NCBI GenBank assembly: GCA_028280845.1
Contig: JANQKZ010000014.1
Span: 1 to 60,671, forward strand
Length of the DNA stretch: 60,671 nucleotides
Reading direction: 5' to 3'
DNA from: Opitutales bacterium
GTDB taxonomy: Bacteria > Verrucomicrobiota > Verrucomicrobiia > Opitutales > JABSRG01
Numbering within the stretch: position 1 is the stretch's first letter; each line of letters starts with the position of its first letter. Below are positions 9,104 through 19,900 of this stretch, piece by piece. The notes beneath the pieces were generated by a model. That model ran no database searches. It saw only the letters and a list, made by a program, of their open reading frames with translations, and was not told the origin of the DNA. A program made the position numbers and the translations under genes.

Positions 9104-9283
9104 TCATGAGCTTTGTCCTTTCGGTATGGTTCTAAGATGGGTGCATGCCCAGGAATTAAAAATACGATGGAATCGAGAGATGCTTAAATCGGCAACACCT
9201 GCGAGGTTCTCTAAACTTGGATGTCCGCGGTAGTGTTCCGATAAATACCTGATAATCTGTTCGATCCGTTCGTAGTCAGTCAT
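9104..9283 (-). pseudogene. Truncated Ada-type AraC DNA-binding fragment
   Basis: A 59-codon frame with ATG gives MTDYERIEQIIRYLSEHYRG, then SLENLAGVADLSISRFHRIF and NSWACTH. This closely follows the N-terminal AraC half of fused HTH/methyltransferase (Ada-like) proteins, whose usual form runs on as FxRWAGxSPKRFLQ. Here the match stops just after the first helix-turn-helix and the frame closes within ten codons. The second HTH and the methyltransferase domain are missing. It lies ~1.6 kb upstream of the separate ogt gene, on the same strand. Most likely it is the relic of an Ada-like fusion; expression as a mini-regulator is less likely. Confidence 0.6.
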
Positions 9284-9538
9284 TTGTTCATCATACCCCG
9301 GATAACACTACGCAACCACCCGATTCTTGTTGTCGGCTAAAGAAAACATTGGCTGCCGCATGATTTACGCCGTGAGCGAAGTTATCGGGGTTATTGGCTC
9401 CGAACGGTTAATCCCTGCAACCCACTACGCTCAGGTTCGCAATTTCAGGCATCATGGGCGGCTCCCCATACCCTTCGACGACGGTGAGTTGTCTGCCCTA
9501 AAGCCAGGGCTTTTCTCTGTGACAAAGTGGTTTGAAGG

Positions 9539-9593
9539 GCAGCAGGTGCTCGGCTACGCCTCCGCTTCGCTCCATGAAACGATCCGTGCCCGG
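9539..9593 (+). repeat. Dispersed intergenic repeat, copy C
   Basis: GGCAGCAGGTGCTCGGCTAC and the next ~35 bases match copy B at 6801-6853, sharing GGCTACGCC and CCATGAAACG. The surrounding 9284-9638 holds no gene I can support; open frames there have no family resemblance. Confidence 0.55.
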
Positions 9594-9638
9594 GCGGCCA
9601 GCTACCAGCATATTACGAAGGGTGATAGTGGACTTACT

Positions 9639-12600
9639 TTATTCGGTTTCCTGGTGGGCTTCCCGGTAGTCGCTCGGGGACTTTCCAAATTCCCTCTTGA
9701 ACGCCCGGCTGAAGTTAGAGGCATCTAAGAACCCCACTTGGAAAAAGATCTCGTTGATGGAGAGGTCGCTCGAAGCGAGCAGTTGAGCTGCACGTTTCAA
9801 CCTCATCGTCCTAATGAAGGCGTTGGGGGAGATCCCTGTAATTGCTTTGATTTTTCTGTTTAAGGTAGCTCGGCTCACGGCCATGTTTTGGGCAAAAGCA
9901 TCCACATCGAAAGCTTCGGTTCGCATGTTTTCTTCAGCGATCTGGATGGCATTTTTCAAGAATAGCTGGTCTGCGGGGACGACGGCTATTTTCGTAGGTT
10001 CTACGACAACTTGCTTAGCAAAGAGTTCGTAAATGTTTTGGCGAGATTGGAGTAGGTTTTGGATTCTAGCGATAAGCTTCGGGGCGGAAACCGGTTTGCC
10101 AAAATATTCATCTGCACCGCTTTGGATTCCCTCAAGATAGTGCTCTTCCGCGGTTCGCGCGGTGAGCAAGATGATGGGAATGTGGCTGATTTCCGGGGTT
10201 TCCCTTATCTTTCTGCACAGTTCGATTCCGTTCATTTCCGGCATCATCACATCACTGATGATCAGGTCTGGAGGGGCCTCGATCGACCGTTCAATGCCGA
10301 TCAGACCGTTTTCGGCCGAATCCACTTCGAAGTAAGCAGACAGTTCAGTGACCAGAAAACACCTGAGATCGGGGTTGTCCTCGACGACGAGAACTTTTTT
10401 CCGGAGCCCATTTTGGTGGGAGCCAGCCAAGGGATGTTCATCCGATTCCTCATCACTAACAGGGTCGAGGACAACTGGAGTATCCTCTTCTGTTTTCGCC
10501 GGATGAAGGGGCAGCGTGACGTGGACTCGGGTTCCTCTGCGTGGCCCTTTCGTTTCACTTTCGATTTCGAGGGATCCGTTCCAAAGACTCACGAGTTCTT
10601 TGACCAGTGCTAACCCAATTCCGATGCTGTTTTTCTCCCGGTTTTTGTTTCTGGCGGTGTAAAATGGCTCAGTGATGTGGGCGAGTCTTTCTTTCGGGAT
10701 ACCCCTACCGTCATCTTCAATTTTGAGGATGAGCCTCGGGTCATTATCCTGGTCTTGGATTACTTCAGCGACGATGTGGATGGCTCCTGCCACGGATGTA
10801 TACTTGATGGCGTTAGAGATAAGATTGTCGGTGATTCGGATGAGTTTGTCGGGATCGAACTCGCAATAAAACGGGCTCGGATGGAGCGTTATCTTCACCC
10901 TCTGTTGCTTTTGCTCCCACAGCGGACTCAGCGAATAGATTGCATCCTTGGTGAAGCTAATGATTTCCCCTGCCTGAGGATAGAATTCGAGTTTGCCCAG
11001 TTCAACCTTCCGGAACTCGAGCAATTGATTCACCAGGCCCAACAATTTGTTTGCATTCCGTTGCACCATTTCCAGGGATTGCCGATCTTTGGAGGTCTTG
11101 GCATTCTGGATCAATCCCTGCAGCGGTCCGAGTATGACCGAGAGAGGCGTTCGAAGCTCGTGGGATAGGTTTGCAAAGAAACCGATCCTGAACTCGGTAA
11201 GGGCGAGCGTATATCGGATGCGCTGCTGGACAATAATCGTGATGAGGACAACTGCCGCAATGAGAACTCCCGCTAAGGCGGTGATGAACCAGGCCCGCTT
11301 CCAGAGTGGTGGCAGCACCCGAAAGGTCGCAAGCGCGGGGGATGCATCCACATTCAGGTCATAATCTCTGGAGCGCACTTCCAGGGTATAATTCCCGCTC
11401 GGTAAGTCGAGCAGAGCGATTTCAGTGCGCTCGGAAAACTCCGACCAGTCTCCTCCCGAAAGCCGATAGGAATACGTTAGATCATCTCGAGGGGTGTCTT
11501 CCCACCTGTCCTGACCTCTCCAGGAGAAGAATGCATTGGCGGGCTCTTCCAGCTGATCCGTCTGCCGAACAAACTCCGTTTCCGGGGCTTGATTGTCGGG
11601 GCGGTAGCGTATGCTTCGATGGATATGAGAGCGTCTGGTATGAGAGGAGGGGGAGTTAACGAACCAATTCCGGTGACTGAAGTTGAGCCATAAACTCCCA
11701 TCCGTGCTCTCCACGAGCGTTGCGCTCTCTTTAGCAAATTTAAAATCGCCATCGAAGACATTGTAGCTCCACCCGTGACCATCAAATCGGTGTAGCCCTT
11801 CAATGGATGCAATCCAGATTCCATTTTGTGTTGTTCCTTCTAGAATATAGGTTGCCTGAATCTGAGAATTATCTCTTTCATCTCGAATTTCTTCCCAATC
11901 TTCGCCATCGAATCGAAAAAGGCCTGAACGCCAGTTTGCCACCCAGAGGTTATTCATCGAGTCGACAATGATATGGTCGGTCCAATTTCTTCTAAATCGA
12001 TCTTTTCTGTTTAGATCTGGGGAGTTGACTGAAACCTTCTTATAAAGATTACTCCCTGCGATCCACAGTTCATTCTCTCTGTTGGATGTGATATTGGCAG
12101 GACGATGGGGAAAAAAGGGTTCAGAAACCACGTTGAATTCAGTTTCCGAATTCGCGGGATGGTAAATGACGGCTCCGCCCGGGCGGTCATCATAGTATGC
12201 ATCAGATCCGTTTCCGAAAACGATTAGACCTCCCGGGAGTTCGCAGATGGCCAGGTGGCCCAAGGTATAGCCGACTTCTGGAAAGGTTTCTCGATGCCAT
12301 CGATCCTCCTTGAAATAGGTCAGGGCGGCCTGATTCTCATGCATTCCGGATACCCAAATGGTTCCGTCCCGGCTGCAATAGACCGAATTGGGCGAATCGA
12401 TCATTCCGTCCTCGGAGGAAAGGAGGGACCACGCTTCGTTCGCGGAATCGTGAACGATGACGCGCTGGTCTTTATCGATGAACCATTGCCGGTTATTTCG
12501 ATCTTCAACGTAAAAAACAAGGTCTGTATAGGTTAACCAACGATCATCGGACAGGTCTATCAAGTACCGTTCCGTATGACTGCCCCCAATCAACAAATGA

Positions 12601-13529
12601 TTGTCGGAGAGGGAGATAGCAAACGATTCGTGAGTCGCTACGGGGTAATCATCCAGATTCAAATCCAGCCAACTTCCTCGGTAAAACTGGGCTGTCGTCG
12701 ATTTGTCAGAAAAAAGGATTCTACCGCTTGGGGTAGGACAATAATTGAAGCCGAGTGATGACTCGAAGCCATCAGGAAATGGTATGGATTGAATCTCGAG
12801 CTCAGGATTGAATTCGATCACGACCCATGAAGGATCCGTGTTCAGCATCCAGATGGTTCCATCCGTTCGCTGGAAGAGATGAGAGGCCGAGCCTTGGACG
12901 CTTTCCGGTATGGGAATAGATTGCTGAAGTTGCAAAAGCGGTTCACGGCCTGGGTCTACGCTGAAGACCACCACATCGTTTGTTTCGGTAGCTATCCAAA
13001 GATGACCCATGGCATCCACCAACAAGGACCGGACCGCGCCCAATTTAGTCTCAACCGGCTTTGGTGTACCTGTTTCGATACGGAAAAGCCCTTCACGAAC
13101 CCCTAGCCAAACTGACTCATCGGTGGTTTCACTCAGCGAAGTGGCAATTCCATCGGACTCCTGGAGATCCATGATGAGGTCGAACCCCTGTGCAGGCTGG
13201 AAACGAAACACGCCATTCTGATATAGGGCGTATATGAAGCCATTCTTGGTGCTCAAAAGGTCTTTTCCCACCCCCATTTCGTTCCAGGATTCGGGGAAGG
13301 GGAACGCTTCGGCGGTGTAGCCATCATAAGCGAGGAGGGCGGAATCGCCTGCAAACCATATCACTCCATTGCTATCCATGTCTCCAGCATAGAGGATTTC
13401 GTGCTCCAACTCGGGTTGGGCTTTCCAGCGGTAGATTTCAGAGAGAGGATCGGGCTGGCCAGGAATGTATTGGGAGGACCAACCGAGGACGGAGGACATG
13501 ACAACCAATACTGTTAGAATAACTCTCAA
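9639..13529 (-). CDS. Hybrid two-component system protein (propeller sensor, kinase, receiver, AraC output)
   Basis: A 1296-residue one-protein signalling system like those controlling glycan loci in Bacteroidota. After a signal peptide (~1-19) a periplasmic two-propeller region with repeated (L)W(I/V)A and DGTIW blades runs to ~650. A Y_Y_Y domain (~690-750) follows, then one TM (~750-768), HisKA with SHELRTPL (phospho-His ~790), HATPase (DGRGIP, GIGLALVKEL), a receiver (~1044-1165; phospho-Asp ~1093 in SDVMMP) and a C-terminal AraC HTH (~1190-1296, VGFLDASNFSRAFKREFG). The start is TTG at 13529, which keeps the signal peptide; no strong Shine-Dalgarno is visible. It is divergent from the receptor at 13947 and very probably activates that locus in response to a breakdown product of its glycan. 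Confidence 0.93.
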   Translation of the reverse strand: MRVILTVLVVMSSVLGWSSQYIPGQPDPLSEIYRWKAQPELEHEILYAGDMDSNGVIWFAGDSALLAYDGYTAEAFPFPESWNEMGVGKDLLSTKNGFIYALYQNGVFRFQPAQGFDLIMDLQESDGIATSLSETTDESVWLGVREGLFRIETGTPKPVETKLGAVRSLLVDAMGHLWIATETNDVVVFSVDPGREPLLQLQQSIPIPESVQGSASHLFQRTDGTIWMLNTDPSWVVIEFNPELEIQSIPFPDGFESSLGFNYCPTPSGRILFSDKSTTAQFYRGSWLDLNLDDYPVATHESFAISLSDNHLLIGGSHTERYLIDLSDDRWLTYTDLVFYVEDRNNRQWFIDKDQRVIVHDSANEAWSLLSSEDGMIDSPNSVYCSRDGTIWVSGMHENQAALTYFKEDRWHRETFPEVGYTLGHLAICELPGGLIVFGNGSDAYYDDRPGGAVIYHPANSETEFNVVSEPFFPHRPANITSNRENELWIAGSNLYKKVSVNSPDLNRKDRFRRNWTDHIIVDSMNNLWVANWRSGLFRFDGEDWEEIRDERDNSQIQATYILEGTTQNGIWIASIEGLHRFDGHGWSYNVFDGDFKFAKESATLVESTDGSLWLNFSHRNWFVNSPSSHTRRSHIHRSIRYRPDNQAPETEFVRQTDQLEEPANAFFSWRGQDRWEDTPRDDLTYSYRLSGGDWSEFSERTEIALLDLPSGNYTLEVRSRDYDLNVDASPALATFRVLPPLWKRAWFITALAGVLIAAVVLITIIVQQRIRYTLALTEFRIGFFANLSHELRTPLSVILGPLQGLIQNAKTSKDRQSLEMVQRNANKLLGLVNQLLEFRKVELGKLEFYPQAGEIISFTKDAIYSLSPLWEQKQQRVKITLHPSPFYCEFDPDKLIRITDNLISNAIKYTSVAGAIHIVAEVIQDQDNDPRLILKIEDDGRGIPKERLAHITEPFYTARNKNREKNSIGIGLALVKELVSLWNGSLEIESETKGPRRGTRVHVTLPLHPAKTEEDTPVVLDPVSDEESDEHPLAGSHQNGLRKKVLVVEDNPDLRCFLVTELSAYFEVDSAENGLIGIERSIEAPPDLIISDVMMPEMNGIELCRKIRETPEISHIPIILLTARTAEEHYLEGIQSGADEYFGKPVSAPKLIARIQNLLQSRQNIYELFAKQVVVEPTKIAVVPADQLFLKNAIQIAEENMRTEAFDVDAFAQNMAVSRATLNRKIKAITGISPNAFIRTMRLKRAAQLLASSDLSINEIFFQVGFLDASNFSRAFKREFGKSPSDYREAHQETE

Positions 13530-13946
13530 ATCATGTTCGGGGTTTTTGATCTAAGCTATATGCAGGGATTGAAAACGGAAATGACTATACAGGCAATTCC
13601 AGCAACTTTCACTGCGACACAAACTAACCGGGGTAGATTTTCCGTTCTCGGTTCTAGGAATTTTAGCGTCAATTCGAAAATGTGCAGAGAATAGGTCGTC
13701 TCACTTCTTATTATGATCTGGGCAGGTCCGCATAACGCTTCGGAGCGTAGGGTGAGATCGAGTGGGTTCACATTTTCCCTATCTTTGATCCGCAAAGAAT
13801 ACGAAAAGAGCCGCGTGGTATAACACATGACCCATGCCGTGTGATAAATTATAGGAAAAACAAGGCGCCGCTGAACGATCCCTCAGACGGGTTGTATCGG
13901 CGGTCCGCTATTCAAACCCCTGAAACTAAAGACTATAAAGACTATA
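13530..13946. promoter_or_regulatory. Divergent promoter region between the hybrid regulator and the receptor
   Basis: 417 bp with no supported gene. A tandem 9-bp repeat (AAAGACTAT twice, 13928-13945) abuts the receptor start codon. The AT-rich stretch at ~13816-13855 (TATAACACATG...CCGTGTGATAAATTATA) has weak dyad character and could hold the regulator site, but no motif is certain. Confidence 0.35.
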
Positions 13947-16868
13947 ATGAAAAACGTTAGAACCCCCAAACCCCTTGCAAAGGCCTTTTTGTTGGTTTTT
14001 GTAGCCGGTGTTTCTTCCGCAGTTGCCCAAGAGAATGAAGAAGAAGAAATTAGCGAACTTGAAGCGTTCGAAGTATATGGAACTGCCCAGATGGAAGCAT
14101 CGGAATTTAAGAGAGATTCTGATGTCATTGGCAGTTTCCTAGGAACGGATGCGATTGGAGATCTCCCTGATGACACCCTGGGAGAAGCCCTCACTCGACT
14201 GGCAGGGGTGAATGTTGTCGGTGGGTCGGAGGTCACGATCCGTGGCGTTGAGGGAAAACTCAACGCGGTGCGGCTCGATGGCGTTGATTTTGCCCAAGCT
14301 GATACCGGCTGGGATCCCGGAGCGGTCACCCGTAACTTTGACGTTTCCCAGGTCCCTGCGGAAATCGTAAAATCTGTGGAAGTGATCAAGACCGTGCTTG
14401 CGGATCAGGATGCCGATGCAGTCGGCGGAATCGTGAATGTGCGAACCCATAATTCGTTCGATTCGAGTAATCCAACCACCAGTTATAAGGTTGAAGGGCG
14501 TTATAGAGAGCTTGGTGACCAGGGAGGCTATGGCATCTCGATCCGACACACCAATCCTGTGTCTGATAATTTCGGATTCAGTGTGAATCTCTCCTACCGT
14601 GATGAAGACTTCTTGAGGAACCTGGTAGAGTACCGACAAGCCCAGGGTCCTGAGGACCTTCCTGCAGGGACGATCCCTGAACAAGAGCAAGTCGATCTAC
14701 GGAATGAGGTTCGCAATGATAAGCGATTCAATTTCACGGGTAGTTTCGACTATCGTTTCAACGAAAGCTCATTCATCTCCTTCAAACCTTTTTACAGCAA
14801 ACGCGATGAATCTCGATTCCGCAATCGCTTTCGCTTGCGAGACCTCGACGAACGTGAAGGCAATAGCCGGGAATTCTCGGGTTCTGAGGATGTATGGTGG
14901 TTTGAGGACGAAAATGGAAACCCTTTGGGCGACTGGGTAGACTTTGATGGAGACGGAGTTCTGGGGAGCGCCGGGGACAATTTCGTCCCTCTCGGGGCCA
15001 TTGCGGATGCTGATGGTGACATTGAAGACGAAGATGATGTCGTGATCACTCCACGCAAGCAATCAGCAGACTTCCGGCTCGAACGCCGCTATTTGGACTC
15101 TCAGACAGAACGAGAAACTATTGGGTTATCTGTTCTGGGAGAAGCTGCCTTCGACCGGTATTCGCTGTCCTATAAATTGGCTTACAATGAGAGCACGACG
15201 GAGAGGTCTATTGTTGAAACAACGTTCAATCAGGGGAGTAGTAATACTGACTTTCAACGATTTCGGTATGATGCAAGCGACCCATATCGGGTTCTTGTTG
15301 AGTCCTTCGTGGTGACTCAGGATGAGGGGCACATACCCGTTGAGCCGAGAATTGATACCTTTCAAGCCCACGATCGCATTCGGTTGGGGAACTATAGGCT
15401 AGGAACTGATGATGTAAAAGTTCAGCAGTTTGTCGGGCAAGTAGATCTGACTATTTCCAATATTCTTGGAGATTGGGATCTGAAGACTGGATTAAAACAA
15501 CGGACCCTCTCCCGCGACGCTGAAGCTGCACCTGTGGACTACAGCGTTTCGGGGGATGCCAATGTCCAGTTCTCTACCTTTGAGAGCGAGTTCCAGAATA
15601 ACATGCCGATTTTTGATGATTTCTGGAGTTACACGGGTCCAACCATTTCCTCAAACGCGCTCGCGCAGGATCTCTTTGAATCCAATCGCAGTGACTTTTC
15701 CCGGAACCTGGGGGATGAGTATGTAAGAGCGGCCGCAGGGTTTTCGGAAAGCGATGAATCGATTACGGCGGCCTACGTCCAAACCCGTGGCGCGGTAGGC
15801 CCAGTCCTGTTGATTGGTGGAGTTCGGGTAGAACACACGGAATCGGATATCACCTGGAAAGCTTCGAGTCTACCTGCCTTGGAAGGAGCCACCGTCCTGC
15901 AGGATATCACCGATTCAACGGACTATACCAATTGGTTGCCCAGTGCGCTGGCAATCTATCGTTTTGGTCAAAAAGAAGAGTTTGTGATCCGGGGAGGATT
16001 CTCGACCACTCTGGCTCGCCCGGATTGGTTTGACCAGATTCCGTATGACACCGATGTCATCAATTTTGCCCTTGAGCAAGCTGGTGATGATTCTACGGGG
16101 ATTAACCTACTCGGTAACCCCGGCCTGGTGGAACAGCGATCGACCAATTTCGACCTCAGCTTTGAATGGTATTACACGGATTCCAGCAACGTTTCTATCG
16201 CCCTGTTCCGCAAGGATCTGGAAGACTTCCTCATGAATGCAACGGTTGAAAGAACCGTTCCCACCATCGATCCTGATACAGGACAACAAGAAGTTGATCC
16301 TGACACAGGGGAGCTCGAATTTCGGGACGTTCGCTCAACATTTGTCGTCAATGGGGCCGAACGGGAGATTGAAGGTCTCGAACTTTCCTGGGTTCAAGAT
16401 TTTGATTTCATGCCCAGTCCACTGGATGGACTCAGTGTCATCGCCAGCTACACCTACACAACGGGTAAAGAAGTTGAGCCAATCTTTGCCGACCCTGAGG
16501 CCGTTCTTGCTGGAGACTTCACCCCAAGCGGCTTTCGTGAGGGCTCTCGATTACAGGGTCAGCCCGAAAACATTATCAACCTCCAATTGCTTTACGAAGT
16601 GGGGCCATTGAATCTTCGCGTGGCCTACTTGAACATCGATGAGATTAAACGGGAAACCTTCGACGTTGATTTTCCAACCTTGGAAGGGCCCCAGGAACTG
16701 CTCGATGCATCCCTGCAATACCGGATAAACAGCATGTTCCGACTCTTTGTCGATGTGAAGAACATCACGGAGGAAGACTCTCTGCGCTATCAGGGCAATC
16801 AACTCTTCCCTGAGTCATGGCGTGAAAGTGGCCGCCAATGGGTTTTCGGACTTCGCGGTAGCTTCTAA
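13947..16868 (+). CDS. TonB-dependent receptor (TonB-Xanth-Caul type)
   Basis: A 973-residue outer-membrane receptor of the class used for plant and algal oligosaccharides (TIGR01782-like). Signal peptide MKNVRTPKPLAKAFLLVFVA...AVAQ, acidic linker, plug with DTLGEALTRLAGVNVV, VTIRGVEGKLNAVRLDGVD and EIVKSVEVIKTVLADQDADA-VGGIVNVRT, then a 22-strand-type barrel ending QWVFGLRGSF. Unlike the other two receptors it has no STN domain. An extracellular-loop segment at ~330-365 carries Asp-rich, EF-hand-like repeats (DFDGDGVLGSAGDN, DADGDIEDEDD), which suggests calcium binding. It faces the hybrid regulator and precedes GH2/GH28 genes, so its cargo is probably a pectin-type or other uronate oligosaccharide. 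No SusD homologue is present. Confidence 0.92.
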   Translation: MKNVRTPKPLAKAFLLVFVAGVSSAVAQENEEEEISELEAFEVYGTAQMEASEFKRDSDVIGSFLGTDAIGDLPDDTLGEALTRLAGVNVVGGSEVTIRGVEGKLNAVRLDGVDFAQADTGWDPGAVTRNFDVSQVPAEIVKSVEVIKTVLADQDADAVGGIVNVRTHNSFDSSNPTTSYKVEGRYRELGDQGGYGISIRHTNPVSDNFGFSVNLSYRDEDFLRNLVEYRQAQGPEDLPAGTIPEQEQVDLRNEVRNDKRFNFTGSFDYRFNESSFISFKPFYSKRDESRFRNRFRLRDLDEREGNSREFSGSEDVWWFEDENGNPLGDWVDFDGDGVLGSAGDNFVPLGAIADADGDIEDEDDVVITPRKQSADFRLERRYLDSQTERETIGLSVLGEAAFDRYSLSYKLAYNESTTERSIVETTFNQGSSNTDFQRFRYDASDPYRVLVESFVVTQDEGHIPVEPRIDTFQAHDRIRLGNYRLGTDDVKVQQFVGQVDLTISNILGDWDLKTGLKQRTLSRDAEAAPVDYSVSGDANVQFSTFESEFQNNMPIFDDFWSYTGPTISSNALAQDLFESNRSDFSRNLGDEYVRAAAGFSESDESITAAYVQTRGAVGPVLLIGGVRVEHTESDITWKASSLPALEGATVLQDITDSTDYTNWLPSALAIYRFGQKEEFVIRGGFSTTLARPDWFDQIPYDTDVINFALEQAGDDSTGINLLGNPGLVEQRSTNFDLSFEWYYTDSSNVSIALFRKDLEDFLMNATVERTVPTIDPDTGQQEVDPDTGELEFRDVRSTFVVNGAEREIEGLELSWVQDFDFMPSPLDGLSVIASYTYTTGKEVEPIFADPEAVLAGDFTPSGFREGSRLQGQPENIINLQLLYEVGPLNLRVAYLNIDEIKRETFDVDFPTLEGPQELLDASLQYRINSMFRLFVDVKNITEEDSLRYQGNQLFPESWRESGRQWVFGLRGSF

Positions 16869-16897
16869 GCTCTCCAGCGAATCTCCTGGCGATTCTT

Positions 16898-16938
16898 GAA
16901 TCCATTCGATCCGCCCTTTGGGGCGGACCGATGGATTC
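16898..16938 (+). terminator. Long stem-loop between receptor and GH2-like gene
   Basis: GAATCCATTCGATCCGCCC pairs with GGGCGGACCGATGGATTC around a TTTG loop with one bulge, giving a very stable ~18-bp stem. No T-run follows. It may be a partial terminator or 3' stabiliser giving more receptor than downstream enzyme mRNA. Confidence 0.5.
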
Positions 16939-16968
16939 CCCTGCGAAACTTTTACGAGATAGCCTTAG

Positions 16969-19900
16969 ATGACACGAAAGAAACACTTATTTGCGAGTGG
17001 CTTGCGTGGCGGATTCCTTGCACTGCTGATGATTCTCAATGCCCAAGCGGAGTGGCGGTCCTTTGAGCTGAGATACCACTCGGCCTCGGATGCCGCGAAC
17101 GGAGAAACGGATTTCCGGGGAGAAACGGCATATTTCAATACAGATCAACGGATCGAATACCTGCAGAGATATGAACAGGTTGCCGGCCGTTTTTTTGAAA
17201 ATTCCAACTGGGACCAAGTAGTAGTCAGCGACGAAGAGGCGAAAGTTCGTCTTGCAACAATCAAACCTCAACCACTGCCCAGCGTCCGGAAACGTTTGAA
17301 TTTAGAGACATGGCGATGGATGGGTTTCAAAGCGGGCATTCTCGAGCAAGAGACAAGGGCCATTGCCCAATGGGAAACGCAGCCCAACACAACCGTCCAG
17401 GATGGCCATTTACTCGTGGGTGCGACCACAGTAAAACACGCTTTCGACGAACAGTCGTGGCGTTTCAAGATGCGGTGGACGGTATCGGTAAATGATTTCA
17501 ATGACGCAGTATTTTCGATTGGTCGTGTCCTGAGGTCTGGCTTCTTAAGTGATGGGACTTTTTTTTATGAGGGGAGCCACGGCTCAATAATTTTCGGCCA
17601 ATATCAGACGGGTGTGGACTACACATTTGAAGTCGATATCGATCTGGAGAATGGAGGGTTCAATCTGACGGTCAACGAATCCAAAGTCGCAGATTTTGTC
17701 CCCCTTGTTCGCCGCATTCCAGTCAGTGAGTTCGGTATCGAAAGCTCGAAAGGAGTGACACTCAAGAGCCTTTACGCAGAGGGGTATACTAAGGCCAAGT
17801 TCACGGAGGATACCAACTCAAGGGATGAACCGTATACCGTCGCTTTGCTGATTGATGAAGACTTTGATGTCCGACCGGATATTCACGGTTGGACGACTCC
17901 GGAATATGATGATTCGAGATGGCAAGCGTGCTGGCTCCCATATCCACATGGCGGAGAGCGTTACCAAGGGGAGTCCCTCTACCTGCGCAAGTGGGTGGCG
18001 GTCGATGATTTCTCGATTGCTGAACTGAATATTGAAACCCTGGATCCTGGCGGGGAGATCTGGATCAATGGCGAGGTGGTCCATGTCCAACATCATCGAC
18101 TTCCAGTCCAAGTTGATGTGTCGAGGTATCTCAATAAGCACACTGAAAACTTGATCGCGATCCGGGTGTTCCCGAACAAGGTGATCACGACCAATCGACA
18201 CACTTCGATGGATCGACACACCGGTTGGTTTTCGGGTCGAGCTTGGATTGATTTTCGATCTGAGAGTTATGTAAAGGACCTCTTCGTCTATGCGACAGAT
18301 GTTGAGGCTGATGCGAAAGTCCAGGTGAACGCAGTTTTTCGCAACGACAGGATTTTCCATGTGGAGCGTGAAATGAAAACGGACAACGATTTTTTCGGGG
18401 CTGCGAGATTGACCGTTTATCCCTGGTTTCCGCAGGAATCGACTGAACCCGTTTTTGAACAAGCTTATCCTATCCGTTTACGTTTGAATCAGGACTTTAA
18501 GTTCTCACAGAAAATCTCTTTAAGGAATCCGCAATTATGGACAACCGAGACTCCAAATCTCTACAGATTTGTCCTCACGCTAGAGGATCGACAGGGAAAT
18601 CCCGTTGACGACTTTGTCGTAACTTCAGGCCTGCGGGTGATTAGCCAGGATGGCGGGACTTTTCGCCTTAACGGAAAGCCCTACGTCATGAATGGCGCAT
18701 TGCTCTTCGGCTACAAGTATCCCCTGGAGGACATTGCACGGACCCTTCGCTGTGGGCCAGATTACTGGCTAATCAAGCAGTTGATGATGGTGAAACGCCT
18801 TAACGGGAACACGATCCGTATGAGTATCCATCATGGCAATCGAGGAGGCGTCAATGATCCGCGATTTGCAGAGTTCGGAGATCAACTGGGCGTGATGTTT
18901 CAGTGGTCCACCGGCACCTGGGTCCGGTCCGGCAGTCCTTGGCAGTTGGATATCGGTCTTTTGCCTACCTATGTTGAGCAGGTCCGCAATCATCCCAGCA
19001 TCGTAATGTGGCAACCGGGAAACCACCCAAAGTTCCTGGGATATGAGCAGGAGGGGGGAGAATGGATGGAGCAGATATATAATGCGATCTATCCCGTCGA
19101 CCCGAGTCGGTTGATTTCCTGCACGGCGAGTAACTCACGCTTCGGCGCGGAAGGGGCACCCAACAGCACGGGGACCCTCCTGGAAAGTGGGAAAGTCGTA
19201 GATGATCCAGGAGTCTGGAACGCTCCGATGATTGCCCGGGGCGATATGGAACACATGACTGGCTACGCAACCGATTGGTCAACGATTCGTAAGTTTCCCT
19301 ATCCCGATGACTTCGAGGATCAGCAGGGATGGAGGCGAAAGGGGTTTCGTACTGAGTATCTGAATTGTCCCAATAAAGCGTGGTTTGATTTTGAATCCGA
19401 AGAATCAGCGGGGCATCCCAATCAAGACCTGCGCAAGGGAAAACCCTACAGCGGTTATCGCTCTTACGAGGTCAGGTATGACGATGCCACCATCGGTCGG
19501 CGCCTCAGTTCGGATCAATGGAGGGAAAGTCAAGCATGGCAGGGCTTCAGTGCCTTCGAGGCTTACAAGAAAAAACGATGGTTAGACTATGACGGACAGA
19601 TCTGGTGCACACTGCACGGAGGAGGGAACTCCGCAACCTATGAGAAGCCGCTGATCGACTATCTCGGTTATTCCAAAATCGTTTTTCACACGGTAAAAAT
19701 GGCGTTTCAGGAAGTGCTCGTGGGCTCTCAAAATGTGGACATGGTTTATGGACCCGAGGACATGATCCCGTTGGTCGTTATGAACCAGGGGGATGAGAAG
19801 CAGGTCGACATCATCGTAGAGGCAAAGGAATTGAGCGGCCGGGTGCTGGCCGAAAAGCTGTATCCAAATGTAATCCTCCCCGCGGGGCGGAGCGCGGTAA

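Noticed and set aside
9327-9728. 133-codon plus-strand frame between the Ada fragment and the hybrid regulator
   Set aside because: It runs through the dispersed repeat and into the antisense of the regulator gene; no family resemblance.
13816-13855. Dyad around ACACATG...CCGTGTGATA as the binding site of the hybrid regulator
   Set aside because: The symmetry is weak and imperfect; not enough to call an operator.
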